A stretch of 64,000 bases of DNA from Heterotrichella gracilis. Lineage: Eukaryota > Sar > Xanthophyceae > Tribonematales > Xanthonemataceae. Shown here piece by piece: positions 26,281 through 38,200 of this stretch (the first letter of the stretch is position 1; every line of letters starts with the position of its first letter). Under the pieces are notes generated by a model that saw only the letters and a program-made list of their open reading frames with translations, was not told the origin of the DNA and did no database searches. The translations under genes were made by a program, and so were the position numbers. Location: the NCBI GenBank assembly GCA_032358255.1, contig JAULBX010021853.1, positions 1 to 64,000 of the forward strand, in the 5' to 3' direction.

Positions 26281-28177
26281 TTACACAGGCAGGCTGCTCC
26301 CCTCCCCTTCATCCCCCTCCCCACCCAACAGGGCCTCCTCAAGCTGGTCCTGCTCTTGTTGCGCCTTTTTCTCCAGCTTTCGCTGCTGCTTCCTATGCAG
26401 CTGGACCATGTACGCCGCCTCCAGACCCACCAACACCACCAGCACCCCCGCCATCAACGCCCATTGGTACCGAACCAGCACCTTGCCGCTGGTGGTGTCA
26501 AATCTGTTGACCAGCCAGTATGTCAGCCATAGCAGCAGGCCATCGTACACTGCCAGGATCACCACTGCTGTGACCCAGTTCTTGCTCAGGAGGAGGGGCT
26601 CGTGCTCCGCTCGAAGTTGGGCCCTTTCGTAGACGTCGGTAGGGATCACCTGCATGCGTCAAGAGGGGTTTTTGTATCATATAAAACCGGTTGGTATGGT
26701 GTGGCCAGTGATGGTGGGGGCAACCACTAGGTGCACGCTTCACACACGGACTGTTTGTACCCCAATTATATGTGCACACCATGGCTATGTCTCTAGGTCT
26801 GGGTAGTGGCCACGTGTGACAAACCTAGGGTCAGTAAAAGACCTAACCTGCGCTCAGTAAAAGACCTCTATAGCAAGGGTCGCTGCATGTGGCGGGAATG
26901 TGAAATGCATGTAGCGATCACGTCGCCGGCGAGGGCGATAGGCCTGGGAGTAGAAGCCCAAACCTTGACATACTTATGGAATCTACAAGGGTTGTGGAAC
27001 TTACCTTGATTGCGAGGAAGACGAGGCCTGGCAGCAGGGTGACGTCATCCAGGAAGCCCATTATGGATGAAGTCGGGGGTGACACCCCCTAAACCCTTAT
27101 ACTCAAACCCTAAGTTCTGTGTCAGCACAGATCCTGAATTACTGGGACCCTACTACCTTCAACCTCTAATTCCTGCGGCATGCCAAATGTACAGCAGTAC
27201 CTTGATTGCAAGGAAGATGAGGCCTGGCAGCAGGATGACGTCATCCAGGAAGCCCAGTATGGGGATGAAGTCGGGGATGAGGTCGATGGGGCTCAAGGCA
27301 TATGCCACGATGAAAAACACAATGGCCGATGGAACCCAGCCGATCTCGGGGTCGTGCATAGCAAAGTAGAGGGTCTTGACCTGCGGTTGTTGTTGGTTAG
27401 CCTCCACCGACAAACTTTGGTTATATTTCTCACTTAATTTCTTTGCATCATGTATGCTAATTTTTTCAGCTTTGTTTTAGAGATGATTTAATACACTAAT
27501 TAATTCATTATTTTTGGTGCGTGTGATGGTACGGTGTTCCATCGGGGTCTACATCTTCTAGACCCAGGTGACCTCTTCTAGATGAACAGCTTATTGTATG
27601 ATTTGCAGCGCAAGCTGGTGAATAACCACCGATTTAGGGTTCAGGGTTAGGGGTTAGATAAGGAAGGAAGGAAGGAAGGGGCGGCAGCGCCATAGCCATC
27701 CCCAGGAGCTCCTCACACTCGGGTCAAACGCCCATAGACAATGACACAGAGTGCAGGGCTACCGCCTGCACTCTGGAGCCAGGAAAAATTGAGGCGCCCC
27801 AGAGGGCGGGTAACCCTCATGCAAAGACAAGCCTAAAACAGGGGAGGGCACTGGCCACCAGCAGCTGGGCGTGCCTCCTGGGAGCAACCTCGTGTCAGGC
27901 GGGTTAGGGTTCATGGGTTAGGATGTTGGGGGGTTATAGACTCGGGGCAGAGGGTCTTTACCTGTCTTTTGAGCTTCTTGGCAGCCTTTTTCATCCAGGA
28001 GATGCCCAGCTTGTCCGACAGGGTCCTGCGGGCCTGCTCTGTCGGTGGCGTGGGTGTGGGGAAGGCCGGGGGCTCGACCCCTTCGAAACCAGTGTCATCC
28101 TGGCCATGCCGCGGCAGCTGTGCGGGGTGTGGGACTGTTGTCGTTGCCTGGCCAGGCGTTGAAGGAGGCGGGGGCAT
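26281..28177 (-). CDS. YkvA/DUF1232 domain membrane protein
   Basis: Three exons in phase: 28177-27962, 27380-27201, 26649-26281; 254 aa. I chose the ATG at 28177 because the frame upstream has only a GTG and plausible acceptors. Residues 1-50 are Pro/Thr-rich; then a basic segment (WMKKAAKKLKRQVKT) leads into the DUF1232 core (ALSPIDLIPDFIPILGFLDD, then VILLPGLIFLAIKVIP), the family signature. Two hydrophobic segments follow (WVTAVVILAVYDGLLLWLTYW and WALMAGVLVVLVGLEAAYMV), then a charged Gln/Glu tail. It is predicted to be an integral membrane protein with about four membrane segments. The family's biochemical role is not established, so none is claimed. Neighbouring genes give no hint. A partial copy of exon 2 lies at 27001-27068. 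Confidence 0.88.
27001..27068 (-). pseudogene. Ghost copy of YkvA exon 2 (3' part)
   Basis: Repeats 27199-27262 (coding strand FLDDVTLLPGLVFLAIK) with the donor position kept as CAAG/GTAAGT, about 197 bp away in the intron. It has no homologous acceptor side. Confidence 0.8.
27661..27680. repeat. AAGG tetranucleotide microsatellite
   Basis: Five AAGG units within the first intron of the YkvA-domain gene. Confidence 0.85.
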
Positions 28178-28237
28178 GGTGCGGCAGCGGTGGCGGGGTT
28201 GCTTGTAGTCCTGCACAGGCCAGAGGAAGGGTTTGCT

Positions 28238-28378
28238 CTGTGAGGGTTCCACCAGTGAGGGCTAGGGTTTAACCTGTGAGGGCTAGGGTTTAAACCAGTG
28301 AGGGCTAGGGTTTAACCAGTGATGGCTAGGGTTTACCAGTGATGGCTACGGTTTAACCTGTGAGGGCTAGAGCTTGGT
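28238..28378. repeat. ~22-bp minisatellite with a telomere-like core
   Basis: About six variants of AGTGAGGGCTAGGGTTTAAC in tandem, alternating CCAGTGA and CCTGTGA starts. The TAGGGTTTA core equals the interstitial telomere-like word. It sits immediately upstream of the YkvA-gene ATG, in the divergent spacer. Confidence 0.85.
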
Positions 28379-28379
28379 C

Positions 28380-29600
28380 TGGGAAAGGCAGGGTTGATAC
28401 GACAGGATTAAAGGAGTGGACACGGGTTGGTTTGTGAGGCAGGCGGAGGTTTAGGGTTTAGAATGTAGGGTTTGGGCTGTGAGGCGGAGGTAGACCCTTG
28501 CAGACACACGGGGTAGCTGAGCCAAACATTGCATGTTGCTTGCCCAAGTCCTTGGTAAATCTAAGGGTCACAGCTTTACCCCTCCTGATAAACCCTGTCT
28601 GAGAGGTCATCAGCATCTGCAGCTGGTGGGAAGTTGGGAAGGCAGAGTACGAGCCTTGCCTGTGAATGGTTGGTGCCAGAGATCCTTGCAATACCGGGAA
28701 GGGCAGGGCAGGCTGTTTTGAGTTTTGACGTGGTGTGGTGGTGTGGTAAGCAACTGTGTAAGGGGCTATGGTTCGAACTGGGAAGGCTCAGGGCAGGGAT
28801 CCTTGGCAGCTGGCGTATGCAAATTTACAAACCCTAGGGCAAAATCCCCAGCAGTGCTTGACAACCCCAGTGAAAACTCCGGTAATTGAAGTGCTGGAGT
28901 TATCAATTTTGTACAAAGCTGGCTCAGTGGTGCCCAAGGGTGGTTGTTCTAAAGTTACATGGACTCTACTACCGGCGTGAACGTGTGCTCACGAGCGGGT
29001 TGACAACCAACGCCAGCCTATGAGATGAGAAGTGGTATCGGTAAAGGATGCACATATGCTGCAGCAAGGCTTGCGGGTTGCGTGCGGTTTCTCTGTTGAA
29101 GTTGTGTTAAAAAGTGGCAACCACAAAGAGGACGTTGGAGTCGGTGCTCATAAATCAGCAGAGTTTTTAAAATAATTTGGTTGTGAAAAAACAACCAGAC
29201 CATACCCGGCCCACGACAAACAAAACCGCAACGTTTTTCAGCACCTATACCTGGTATATTAGGGCCGCTATGCCAGCTGGATGTGACTTGACTTCAGAAC
29301 ACTTTTTGCATGCATGCATATGCACCTGCCGCCTTTACTCGTCTATACCCCCGCGCCGCGTCACCGCAGGCTGACAGTGGTGTAGAGGGTTCATGTTCAT
29401 GTTCAAACGCATACAATCTCTCTCACATAAACTGTAACCGGGGGGACAGGAAGAGGAGTCACCCACCCACCACACGAGCACCCACCCACCACACGAGCAC
29501 CACCCACCACCACTAGGCACACCAACATCTACACCACCACCATCAGCAACTACATCCAACCACCAACAACACTGAGCGTCTCCACCCACCAACACAGCTG
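28380..29600. other. Divergent spacer between minus-strand and plus-strand gene blocks
   Basis: No recognisable gene; frames are short. It should carry the promoters of the YkvA-domain gene (leftward) and the Dus3-like gene (rightward). A run of CACCACCCACC-type sequence at 29455-29560 precedes the first Dus3-like exon. Confidence 0.5.
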
Positions 29601-29621
29601 CCTTGAAACCCTAACCAAGGG

Positions 29622-32600
29622 ATGGAGCATGGCCTCCGCACAGGTCCCCTCCACCTCAGGATGGCGCACCTGCGTGCACTCTGCCGCACCACCACCACCA
29701 CCACTACCGACCCCTTCCTCCCCTCCCCATCCCGCCTCTTCACCCCCCTGCGCCACTACACCCCACCCCCCACCAGCACCGCTGCTGCCGCCTCTTCAGA
29801 AACCCTAGAAACCCTAGAGGACCGCGATGGAACCCTAGAAACCCTAGAGACCCTGGAGGAGACCCCAGCCGTGCCTCAGCTAAGTGCCGCGGAGCGCCTC
29901 CTACAGGATTTGAGTGTGTATTCCCCCCTGACTGGTACGACACGTGGGTTTAGGGTTTAGGGTTCCTACATGAATTTGAGTGTATATTCCTCCTGACTAG
30001 TACGATGCAGGACCGTGTAGGGCTTAGGGTTTGGGGTTTGTACAGGGTTTGAGTGCGCGCCCCGCCTTGGCCGGTACACTACATGGGGTATCCGCCAGTA
30101 TGACAGGTGGTATACGAACGCAAGGATACACTAGCCTGGGCCGCATGTGCAAGGCTGACTAGTCATCTGACAACCAGTCTGGTGCCTGCAGGTATTCCAG
30201 CAGCCGGCATACCCAAATCCACCGTACCCTTAACCCTGACTCACTCTAATGACCCTCTCCCCCTCCTTTTCGCAGCTGAGCACCAAGCTAATGTAACAAA
30301 CCCCAGCTAACCCTTTGTTCCCCTTAAACAGCTGAGCACCAGGCGCGGAATGCAGCACTTGTTGAGGAGCTGAGGGGGAAGATGATACTGGCGCCGCTGA
30401 CAAGGGGAGGGAGCGTGCCATACAGGTGCGCATTTACCGTTCAGGGTTGGCATATTGGGGTTGAGGGTTTAGGGAGCATGCGCTGAAAGGTGCGCCTGTA
30501 AGTTTATGGATTCGGGTTGGGGGGCCATGCCTTATAAGTACAGGTGTGCCTGTGGGTTTGGGGACCTAAATGGCGTACGCGTGCAGGCTGGTCAAGGGAA
30601 ACAGGACGCAGGTCAAAACAATCAAGTTTTCAACAGACAAGACAAGTACGTCCTACATCGCAATACCGCCACCAACAACAACATCAAGCCCTTGCTCCGT
30701 TTGATTTCCAGGCGCCTGTGTGCATCCTTTGGTGCTGAGGCCACCATGTCTGAGATGGCATACGCGCGCAAGCTGGTAAAGGGAAACAGGGCGGAGGCCA
30801 CGCGGCTGCGGTTTGCTGGGAACGAGTCCTGCTTCGGGGTGCAGATTGCAACCAACACAATTGACGAGGGTGCGTGGGGTTTAGTCTGGGTGAAAGTTGA
30901 AACCTGGTGGGGTGGTGAGGCGAGCCGGGTGTGGAACCCTGTGTGAATCCTTCATTGAACCCTGCGTACACCGTACATGAAACCCTGCAATGAAATCTGC
31001 GTGGACCCTGCATGGAACCCCACATGCAACCTCCTTTATTGCAGTAAACCGATCCATTACAAGAGCGTGTATCTGTTGAATGCATTTACTGGTTTTGGTG
31101 TGCAGGGGTGGCTGCAGGCAGCACAGCGGCACGTGCAGGGAACCGCTAAATTGACCTCAACTGCTGCCCATCGACATGCTTCTGCAAACACTGGCACCAT
31201 ATATGCTCTCCAGGGAACATGCTCCCCCGACTTCAAATATCTGCCTTTCTCACACATGCACTGGTGTGGTGTGTGCGTGCAGGGGTGGCGGCGGGCATCA
31301 TGGCCGCACAGGCGGGGGCCCGCTGGGTTGACCTCAACTGCGGCTGCCCCATATACGAAGCCAGTCGCAAGGGGCTGGGGGCAGTGCTGCTGCGCAAACC
31401 AAAGAAGCTGGGTGCGGGGCAATTACCCTAAACCCTAAACCCTAACACAAATGTTTCCTTTTCCATGCTTACAAAACGAGACTGTAGTACCTTGGAACTG
31501 CCTCCCGCGGTCAATGGTTGTGCGAGCACGAACTGCATTCTCCTACCCAGGCCCCCTACATTATCAAAACACAATGCTTTCATTCCCTGATCACCTCTCG
31601 TGTCCACCTCCTTCCCCAGGCCGCCTTGTGGCGGGGATTGCCTCCCAGATCCCCATCCCCCTCACCGTCAAGATACGCACAGGCGAAACAGCCAGGAACA
31701 CAAACGCGCAGGCGGTGGCGGCGCACCTGGCAGCGGCAGGTAAAACCATGACCTAGGGTTTACAACATCTCGTGATAAACCCGAATCATGGATGTGCACA
31801 CGCATTGGCAGCACACCTGCCGGCGACAGGTAAACCCCACCCAAGGGCTCACAAACCCTAAAGTAGGGTGCATAGCCCTTTGTAAGCAAACGCTGAATAT
31901 GGACGCGCATGCAGTGGCAGCGCATCTGGCGGCGACAGGTACACCCTGCCCAAGGGTCTACAAACCCCCTACCACTGGGTCCTTGAAAGCCCCTGCTAGG
32001 CTTTTTCCCCTCGTTGCCTGCAGGCCCCCTGCCGCCTGTAGTGCTCTATTCATCCACCTATAGCAGCTTCATGAGTGCGTAACCACACACCCCTCCCATC
32101 CCACACCGTCTACCCTCACAGCCCCCGCCTACCCCTCACACCCACACATCACCACCAACCCCTGCCTCCCAGGTGCTGCAGCGGTGACCATTCACGGGCG
32201 AAGCACTGAGGCCCGGTACAAGCGGGCGGCAGACTGGGGGATCATACAGGTGGGGGGTAGGGGTGAAGGATGGGCAGGTGGTGTGGGGCGGTGGGGTGGG
32301 GTAGGGGGTAAGGTCGCGTGCTGGTGTTTTTTCAAGGCTGTGTGTGCCACGCTGTGTGGATATCCCAGAGATGCCATCAATATACCACTGTTTAGGTTTC
32401 GGTTTCATTGCTCCGGCGTTCTGTTTAATACATACCCTCCTTTCATGGCGATTTCTGTCCCTTGTTCTTCCAAATCCTCAGGATGTGGCTGGCCTGGTCC
32501 CCGTGCCCATCATCGGCAACAAAGACATCCTCACACACTATGAGGCCGAGAGGCGCATGGCCCCCAAATTACACCACAGAACTCTTGCAAGCACCTTTCA

Positions 32601-34102
32601 ATCCTGGTTCACTTGTTGTTTAAATCCATTTCAATGTAAATCCCGTGTTTTCCAAATCCTCAGGATGTGGCTGGCCTGGTCCCCGTGCCCATCATCGGCA
32701 ACGGAGACATCCTCACACACTACGAGGCCGAGCGACGCATGGAAGGGGGGGATCTTCTGGGAGTGATGGTGGGTCGGGGTGCGCTCATCAAGCCCTGGAT
32801 ATTCCAGGAGTTCAAGGAGGGGAGGGAGCTGTGCTTGGATGCAAGGGACAGGATAGGTGGGGGCTTGGGCGAAGGGGCTATACATTAGCTAGATGTTAAA
32901 AATAAGTTGCGTAAGTTTTGCTTCTTCTCCTGGCAATTTCCAGCCTGCATTGCATGTTGCTGCTGGACCAACTTCTCGAGCATGCTAAAAAGAAAAACAG
33001 AATAATAATCCTCAATTGGTCAACTGCGTAAGGATCATTCTATGGGAGCGATTGAATGCTTACCTCCCCTGTCTCCCTCCCCCCCCAGGCGTGTACCGCC
33101 AGCTTGTGTCCTACATGAAGGAGCACTTTGGGGACGATGCCAAGGGGAAATCCAAGGCCTTTTACTTCTTCCCCTGGCACTTTTCGTTCCTTTGCCGCTA
33201 CCGCACCTTCCCCGCCGAGACCTACCAGGCGCAGTCCCTGGAATACCCCCTCATTGCAACCAGGTAGGAACAATCAGTCACCCTTGCCCTGCTTTCATTA
33301 TACTCGACATCCTTGATCGTCATCAGGAGGGGTGTGGTAGAGAACGATACAGGGGAGGAGCTGGACTCGCTGGATTAAGGTGGAGCATATTAAGGAATAT
33401 TCTCATTACTTATTGCTCATTTCTTACTTTTCTTTTCTTTTGGTTTTGTGTGCCATCAGGAGGGGGGTGGTGGAGGACGATAAAGGGGAGGAGCTGGACT
33501 CGCTGGATCTGGTGGAGCGCTTGCTGCGATGCGAGAGCGAGTCGGCGCACGCTGCCATAGCCGAGGCACTGTGGGAGAGGTGAGGAATGCCCTATTCTAG
33601 GGTTTCGAGGTCTTTGGCTTAGTGGACATGCAGCCATACCCAACGCGCTGCGGGAGAGGGGAGGATTGCCCTGCCTTCGGTGTTTTGGGTTTTGGGTTTG
33701 AGGGTTGGGAGATGTGAAAATGGGGGTTGTGGTCCTGTGTGCCGAGAGTGTGAATTGTGTGTGCATGTGAGTGTTTTGTGTCCATCACAAGTGACGAGGG
33801 CCCCTCCGTGCGCCAGCTGGCAGACGTTCACAGTGCATCCATGTATGCACCACTTGCAAGGGCCAAATGAAAGGGCTATCTGCATCTGATACGCACACAG
33901 ACATCCACACTTTGTACTTGAAGTACAAGAAACAAGCAATGCTGAAACTATGGAATTGACATACCATATATTTGTGTGCAGCACCAGCGACGAGGGTGCC
34001 CACGCCTCCTTGCGCCAGCTGGCAGATGTGCACCTGCCGGAGTGGGAGGGGGAGGGCAGGGGGGGGAGGGACGATAACGACAACGATGAGGGGAGGGGCT
34101 AG
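29622..34102 (+). CDS. tRNA-dihydrouridine synthase, Dus3-like
   Basis: Ten exons in phase: 29622-29934, 30332-30425, 30712-30869, 31283-31411, 31620-31739, 32173-32249, 32664-32856, 33089-33263, 33460-33579, 33982-34102 (TAG). This gives 499 aa, or 486 from the ATG at 29661. The enzyme reduces uridine to dihydrouridine in tRNA with FMN and NADPH. Visible motifs: APLTRGGSVPYRRLC, the FGVQIATN strand, WVDLNCGCPIYEASRKGLGA (catalytic Cys), LTVKIRTG, VTIHGRSTEARYKRAADW, PIIGNGDI, GVMVGRGALIKPWIF (FMN phosphate grip), then a helical domain (FFPWHFSFLCRYR). The first exon is Thr/Ser/Arg-rich (RTTTTTTTDPF), compatible with an organelle transit peptide. The CCCH zinc fingers of animal Dus3 are absent. 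Ghosts of at least seven exons lie in its introns. Confidence 0.93.
29965..30075 (+). pseudogene. Two ghost copies of the end of Dus3-like exon 1
   Basis: TTTGAGTGTATATTCCTCCTG.ACTAGTACGA and GTTTGAGTGCGCGCCCCGCC.TTGGCCGGTAC repeat the last 30 nt of exon 1 with its GTACGA donor. Both follow directly in intron 1. Confidence 0.65.
31105..31175 (+). pseudogene. Ghost copy of the catalytic-Cys exon (5' part)
   Basis: GTGCAGGGGTGGCTGCAGGC and following TTGACCTCAACTGCTGCCC match 31278-31350, but the catalytic CGCP codons are altered to CCP and frame is lost. It lies about 175 bp upstream. Confidence 0.7.
31785..31950 (+). pseudogene. Two ghost copies of the end of exon 31620-31739
   Basis: Copies at about 31785-31832 and 31895-31942 keep GCA.CACCTG.CGGC(A)GCAGGTA, i.e. 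the AHLAAAG end and the donor. They are spaced about 110 bp apart. Confidence 0.7.
32482..32560 (+). pseudogene. Ghost copy of exon 32664-32856 (5' part)
   Basis: Has its own TCCTCAG acceptor and reads DVAGLVPVPIIGNKDILTHY, identical to the true exon except K for G in the FMN-site GNGD motif. It breaks off after about 26 codons without a donor. Offset is 182 bp. Confidence 0.85.
33318..33376 (+). pseudogene. Ghost copy of exon 33460-33579 (5' part)
   Basis: ATCAGGAGGGGTGTGGTAGA and following GAGGAGCTGGACTCGCTGGA repeat the start of the exon, then run into a stop (GGATTAA). The acceptor is kept. Confidence 0.8.
33787..33840 (+). pseudogene. Ghost copy of the last Dus3-like exon (5' part)
   Basis: AGTGACGAGGGCCCCTCCGT and CGCCAGCTGGCAGACGTTCA repeat 33985-34030 (SDEGAHASLRQLADVH) about 198 bp upstream. 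Confidence 0.75.
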
Positions 34103-34109
34103 GATCAGG

Positions 34110-35255
34110 GAGACATCTGTGCCATGCAGGCTCTGTGGGCTGTGGAGGATGTCATTTGCTGCGGGAACACCCGTCCTCTTATTATTGTTGTTTTTTCCGT
34201 GGCGCAACCCTCTATTTCTGATTTCTAATTTCCCATACTTTTCATTTTCTGATAAATGATGTCTGGTTGTCTGATTTTCTGACGGGTGATGTCTATCTTC
34301 TGATTACTGCTTTAATTTCTGAATTTTTATTCCTGATTCCAGTGACTGTGGATGCATCCGCCTCAGGTTGCTGCAGTGGTGGAGGTGGCGGCTAAAAGAG
34401 TCTCAATGGACGCTCCAAAAATGCTTCTATTGCATGTGACAGCATGCGCTGCAGAGATCTCTTTCTGTGTACCCCTTGCTATGATAGTAAACAGGGAAAT
34501 GAAGAAGATGGGGGTGTGTGCTGTAAAGGAAAATTAGATACATCTCTGAATCAATTTCTTGAACCCAATTTGAAAAAGAAAAGAATTAATTTTGTTTTTT
34601 TGTGTGTACTATATGCATGCACAACTCAAGAGGCAAACAACACCTGTTTCAGCACAGGCCACATAGACGTAATGCAGATTCGCCCGTTATGTATTTTTTC
34701 GTGGTTTGAAACTGTTGCTGCTTCTACAACAACGTCAAGTGTGGTTTGAACGACATATGCATGCATGTCGTGGGACTACGCACACTAACAGTTGCGTATA
34801 CGTGCGTTCATTTGACGGTAGCTTCCATACCGAACTGGTATCCATCTCCTTGATTGTGGAAGAGCAACGCCTTGGGACCGGTTGCAGTGAGGGTGGTTGT
34901 ACCAGCGTGATGGCATAGCCACCATGATCTGACATGCCCCAGATGGGCACGGCTGGTTTCAAGGATGTTCAACGTGGGACTCCGAGCATACCTGTTCGAG
35001 CAAAAAAGCAGGGACGCAAAAGTTGCTCGGGAGGTATGGTACTGCTATATACTGTGTAACCACATTGGAAGTAGCTACAGGGAATAGGGACCTTATTCCT
35101 CCCTATTCCCTGTCTTGCTCTTGTACTGGGGTGAGGAATGCCCAGCAATAACGTGTGATGCTCTAGTTGTAAAGAACTGTACATCCCATGCGTACATTCT
35201 TACTCACCCACACTAAGATGGGCTAGTTGACTGACAGCCACTTTGCTCTCCCCCT
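34110..35255. other. Spacer between Dus3-like gene and WDR13-like gene
   Basis: A T-rich stretch at 34190-34345 contains repeated TTTCTGAT-like words, probably the 3' flank of the Dus3-like gene. A perfect inverted repeat lies at 35079-35111. It must also hold the unfound 5' exon(s) of the WDR13-like gene. Confidence 0.5.
35079..35111. repeat. Perfect 12-bp inverted repeat with 9-bp loop
   Basis: AGGGAATAGGGA at 35079-35090 and TCCCTATTCCCT at 35100-35111 are exact reverse complements. No poly-T follows, so it is not a bacterial-type terminator. Confidence 0.85.
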
Positions 35256-35263
35256 GTCAACAG

Positions 35264-38200
35264 CTGTGGACGCTGAACGGCTTTGACTACCAGACCTATC
35301 GCCAGTACCTCAGGTAACCAGCCTGTCTGTTGCTTCTTGGTCTTACAAAGCACCAATCCGGGATATCTCAAGATCACTGACCGCATGATTTACATCCCCT
35401 TCAGCTTTGTGAAAGACAACGGCTTTCCGGAGCAGCGCCACGTTCGGTACCACAGCAGGACAAACACAGACAACGTCAGCCTAGACTCATTTGACGTACG
35501 TGCTGCGCAGCATTCTTTCCAACCCACCTCTGCACCACCATGCCTCCTACCCTGTCACTTATAGCCGATCGCCCCCTTGCCATGCCGGGCTTGAGTTAAA
35601 AGATGCAATTGTGCAAAGCCATAAGCCGCGGACTAAGGGATTGGCCACTCGTTTTTGCTCCCAGCAGATCTCTCGCACCTCTTCCTTCAGCAGCCTGAGC
35701 GCCACAGCACCCACGCACTATGTCTTCTCAGGTGGGTTCAGGGTTTAGGGTTTTAGGTCAGGGTTTAGGGTTTCTAAAAAAAGCAAATTGTCTTGCTTCA
35801 AAGCAAGCTGTCTTCATCTGAGCGCCACAGGCCCCATGCACTATGTTCTCACATATGGGAGTTTATTTAAGGCCTGGATTTAGGGTTCGCCGATAAAGGC
35901 TCCGCACTATGTCAGGAACCCATGGCGTGTGGCCATTGCTGGTGGATGCACCTCCTCGAGGGCAAGGTTGTAACTGTAACTGTAACTATATATTGGCAGA
36001 TGGATGGGAGGGTTTATCAATGTTGCAGCAGCATGTCTTCTCAAGTGTACTGTAGTGTGAAGGGGTTTGCACTACCTCTCGCCCACTTATCCAACTCTCG
36101 GCAACAAATTACTGCCACAACCCCAATATAAAACCTTGCAACCCCACCGCCGCCCCCACCACCATTTGCCTTCCAGGAATGCTCCACATTTCATACGGAT
36201 CCCAGGGCCCCATCACGGCCATGCGATGTGGGCACCTTGAATCGACACTCATTCCCGAAACCCTGAACCCTAACATGCTATTGCCCCTCAGGAATGCGCC
36301 ACATTTATGACGAGTCCCAGGGCCCCATCACCGCCCTGCGATTCGGCCACCTTGAATCTTCACTCATGGCCTTTGCAAGTGGGGATGGCTATGTGCGAAT
36401 CGCATCCCTGGACGGGTCTCCACACGTGCTGCAGGTGGGTGGTTGATGTGGGGCTGCTTGGATCGAGTTTGGGACCATATCCATTCCATCTATGCACCCC
36501 TGTGTGCTGTGCACATCTAACATTCCCCGCTTTGGGGATGCATGCAGTGAAATACTTTATGTTACTAATATTATTTGCTTATTTTATATTATTAGTATAT
36601 CTGTCAATCTTTGGGTATCCATGACGTCTCTCCCCAGACCATTTACGACCACACCAATGAAAGAAACATTCCTCCCACCACAAAAGTATCGTCCATTCCC
36701 CAACAACAGTCTTTTTGCCCCCCTAGACCCTGTACGGCCACACCAAAACAGTGGAGGACCTGGACTGGAGCCTGGACAACGCACAGCTAGTGAGCTGCTC
36801 TCAGGACCGCACGGTGTGCGTGTGGGGGGTGGAGGGGGGTGTGCTTGTGCGCATGATCATATGCCAGACACCCGCGCTGGCATGCAGGTTCCATCAGGTG
36901 AGCCGGTGGTGTGGGGTGCGTGGATGGGGGGTGGGGGGTGGGGGTGGTCTGTTGTCAGGGGTGGGGTAGCATGCTGCTTTTACCATGTGTGTGGGGGGGG
37001 TGACTGGCGAGGTGTTGTTGCGTATGATCATACGCCATACGCTTGCATGCAGGTTCCATAGGCGAGGGGTGGAGGGGGTGTGAGGGAGGGGCGTCGTGGA
37101 TACAGCGGCGCAGATTTTTAGGCTGATTAATAGTGGCAATTGATAGAGCCGGCACCCTACACCCCACCTGCTCCTTGTAGATTTGCGTAGTGCAGAGGTG
37201 TTGAGTACCACTGAGGGCTGGTGACATCTACTGGTCTGTTAATAAGTTGCGTGCATTCCAGCAACACAGATGGATAAGCAGGCGGCCTTGCACATGCGGT
37301 GCCAAGCAGTTTGGTCCTTGGGATTTTTCCCTATTGGTCCTGCTGGGTCACATCCAAGTACACCCTGACCCTAAACCCTACCCCCCACTTGCTGCAGGTC
37401 AACCAGAACACCGTGATTGTGGGCACCGCTGATGGCTCCATCATGCTCTACAATGTCAGCACAGGTGGGCGGGGCTGGGAAGTGGGGTGGGGCTTAGGGT
37501 TGAGGGGGTGGGGTTCGAGTTTTAGGGTTTAGCAGATGCTTGCAGCATGCTGTGCAGCATCAGCATCTCTGGATTAAGTGGTGCCGCATCACATATAATC
37601 CTGCTCACACATCCAGCCCATCACCCACCCACTCACACCCCCTCCTCCACCCCCCAGGCAAGCCCTTGGACCGCATCCGCCCCTGGGGCCTGCCCTCAGG
37701 GACTGCCATCACCCGGCTGGCATGCAGTACACACCTGGTGTTTGCAGCGGACTCGCAAGGTGGGCATATTAAATATAAAATATTGAACACAGTTTCTTAA
37801 ATTATTATGAGGCCAACTTTGTAACCCGTTGTAATTCTGAGCTTCCCGGGAAGGAATCTGTCAAAGACACCCATGGTTTAGAAGTGTCTAGCTGCCAGCC
37901 GCGTTGTTCCTCGCCAATATCGCCAAACCCTAAACCGGTATTGCTAAACCCTTAATGGTTCCATCCCCCCAGGCACCCTCCACACCTACCGATGCGACAT
38001 CAAGGATGATGTCATCCACACCCTCACACCCGCGCACCGCACCCCTTCGCCTGGCGCTGCATGCCAGCTGGCATCCATGCAGTACGTGGACTACTGCACC
38101 TTTGCAAGGGGGCCTGCGTTACTGACAGCTGGGGAGGACAGCACTGTGGCGGTGTATCGACTGAACGCGGTGGGTGGTGGTAGCGGTGGTGGTGGTGATG

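Noticed and set aside
35079-35111. Rho-independent-type terminator
   Set aside because: No T-tract follows and the genome is eukaryotic.
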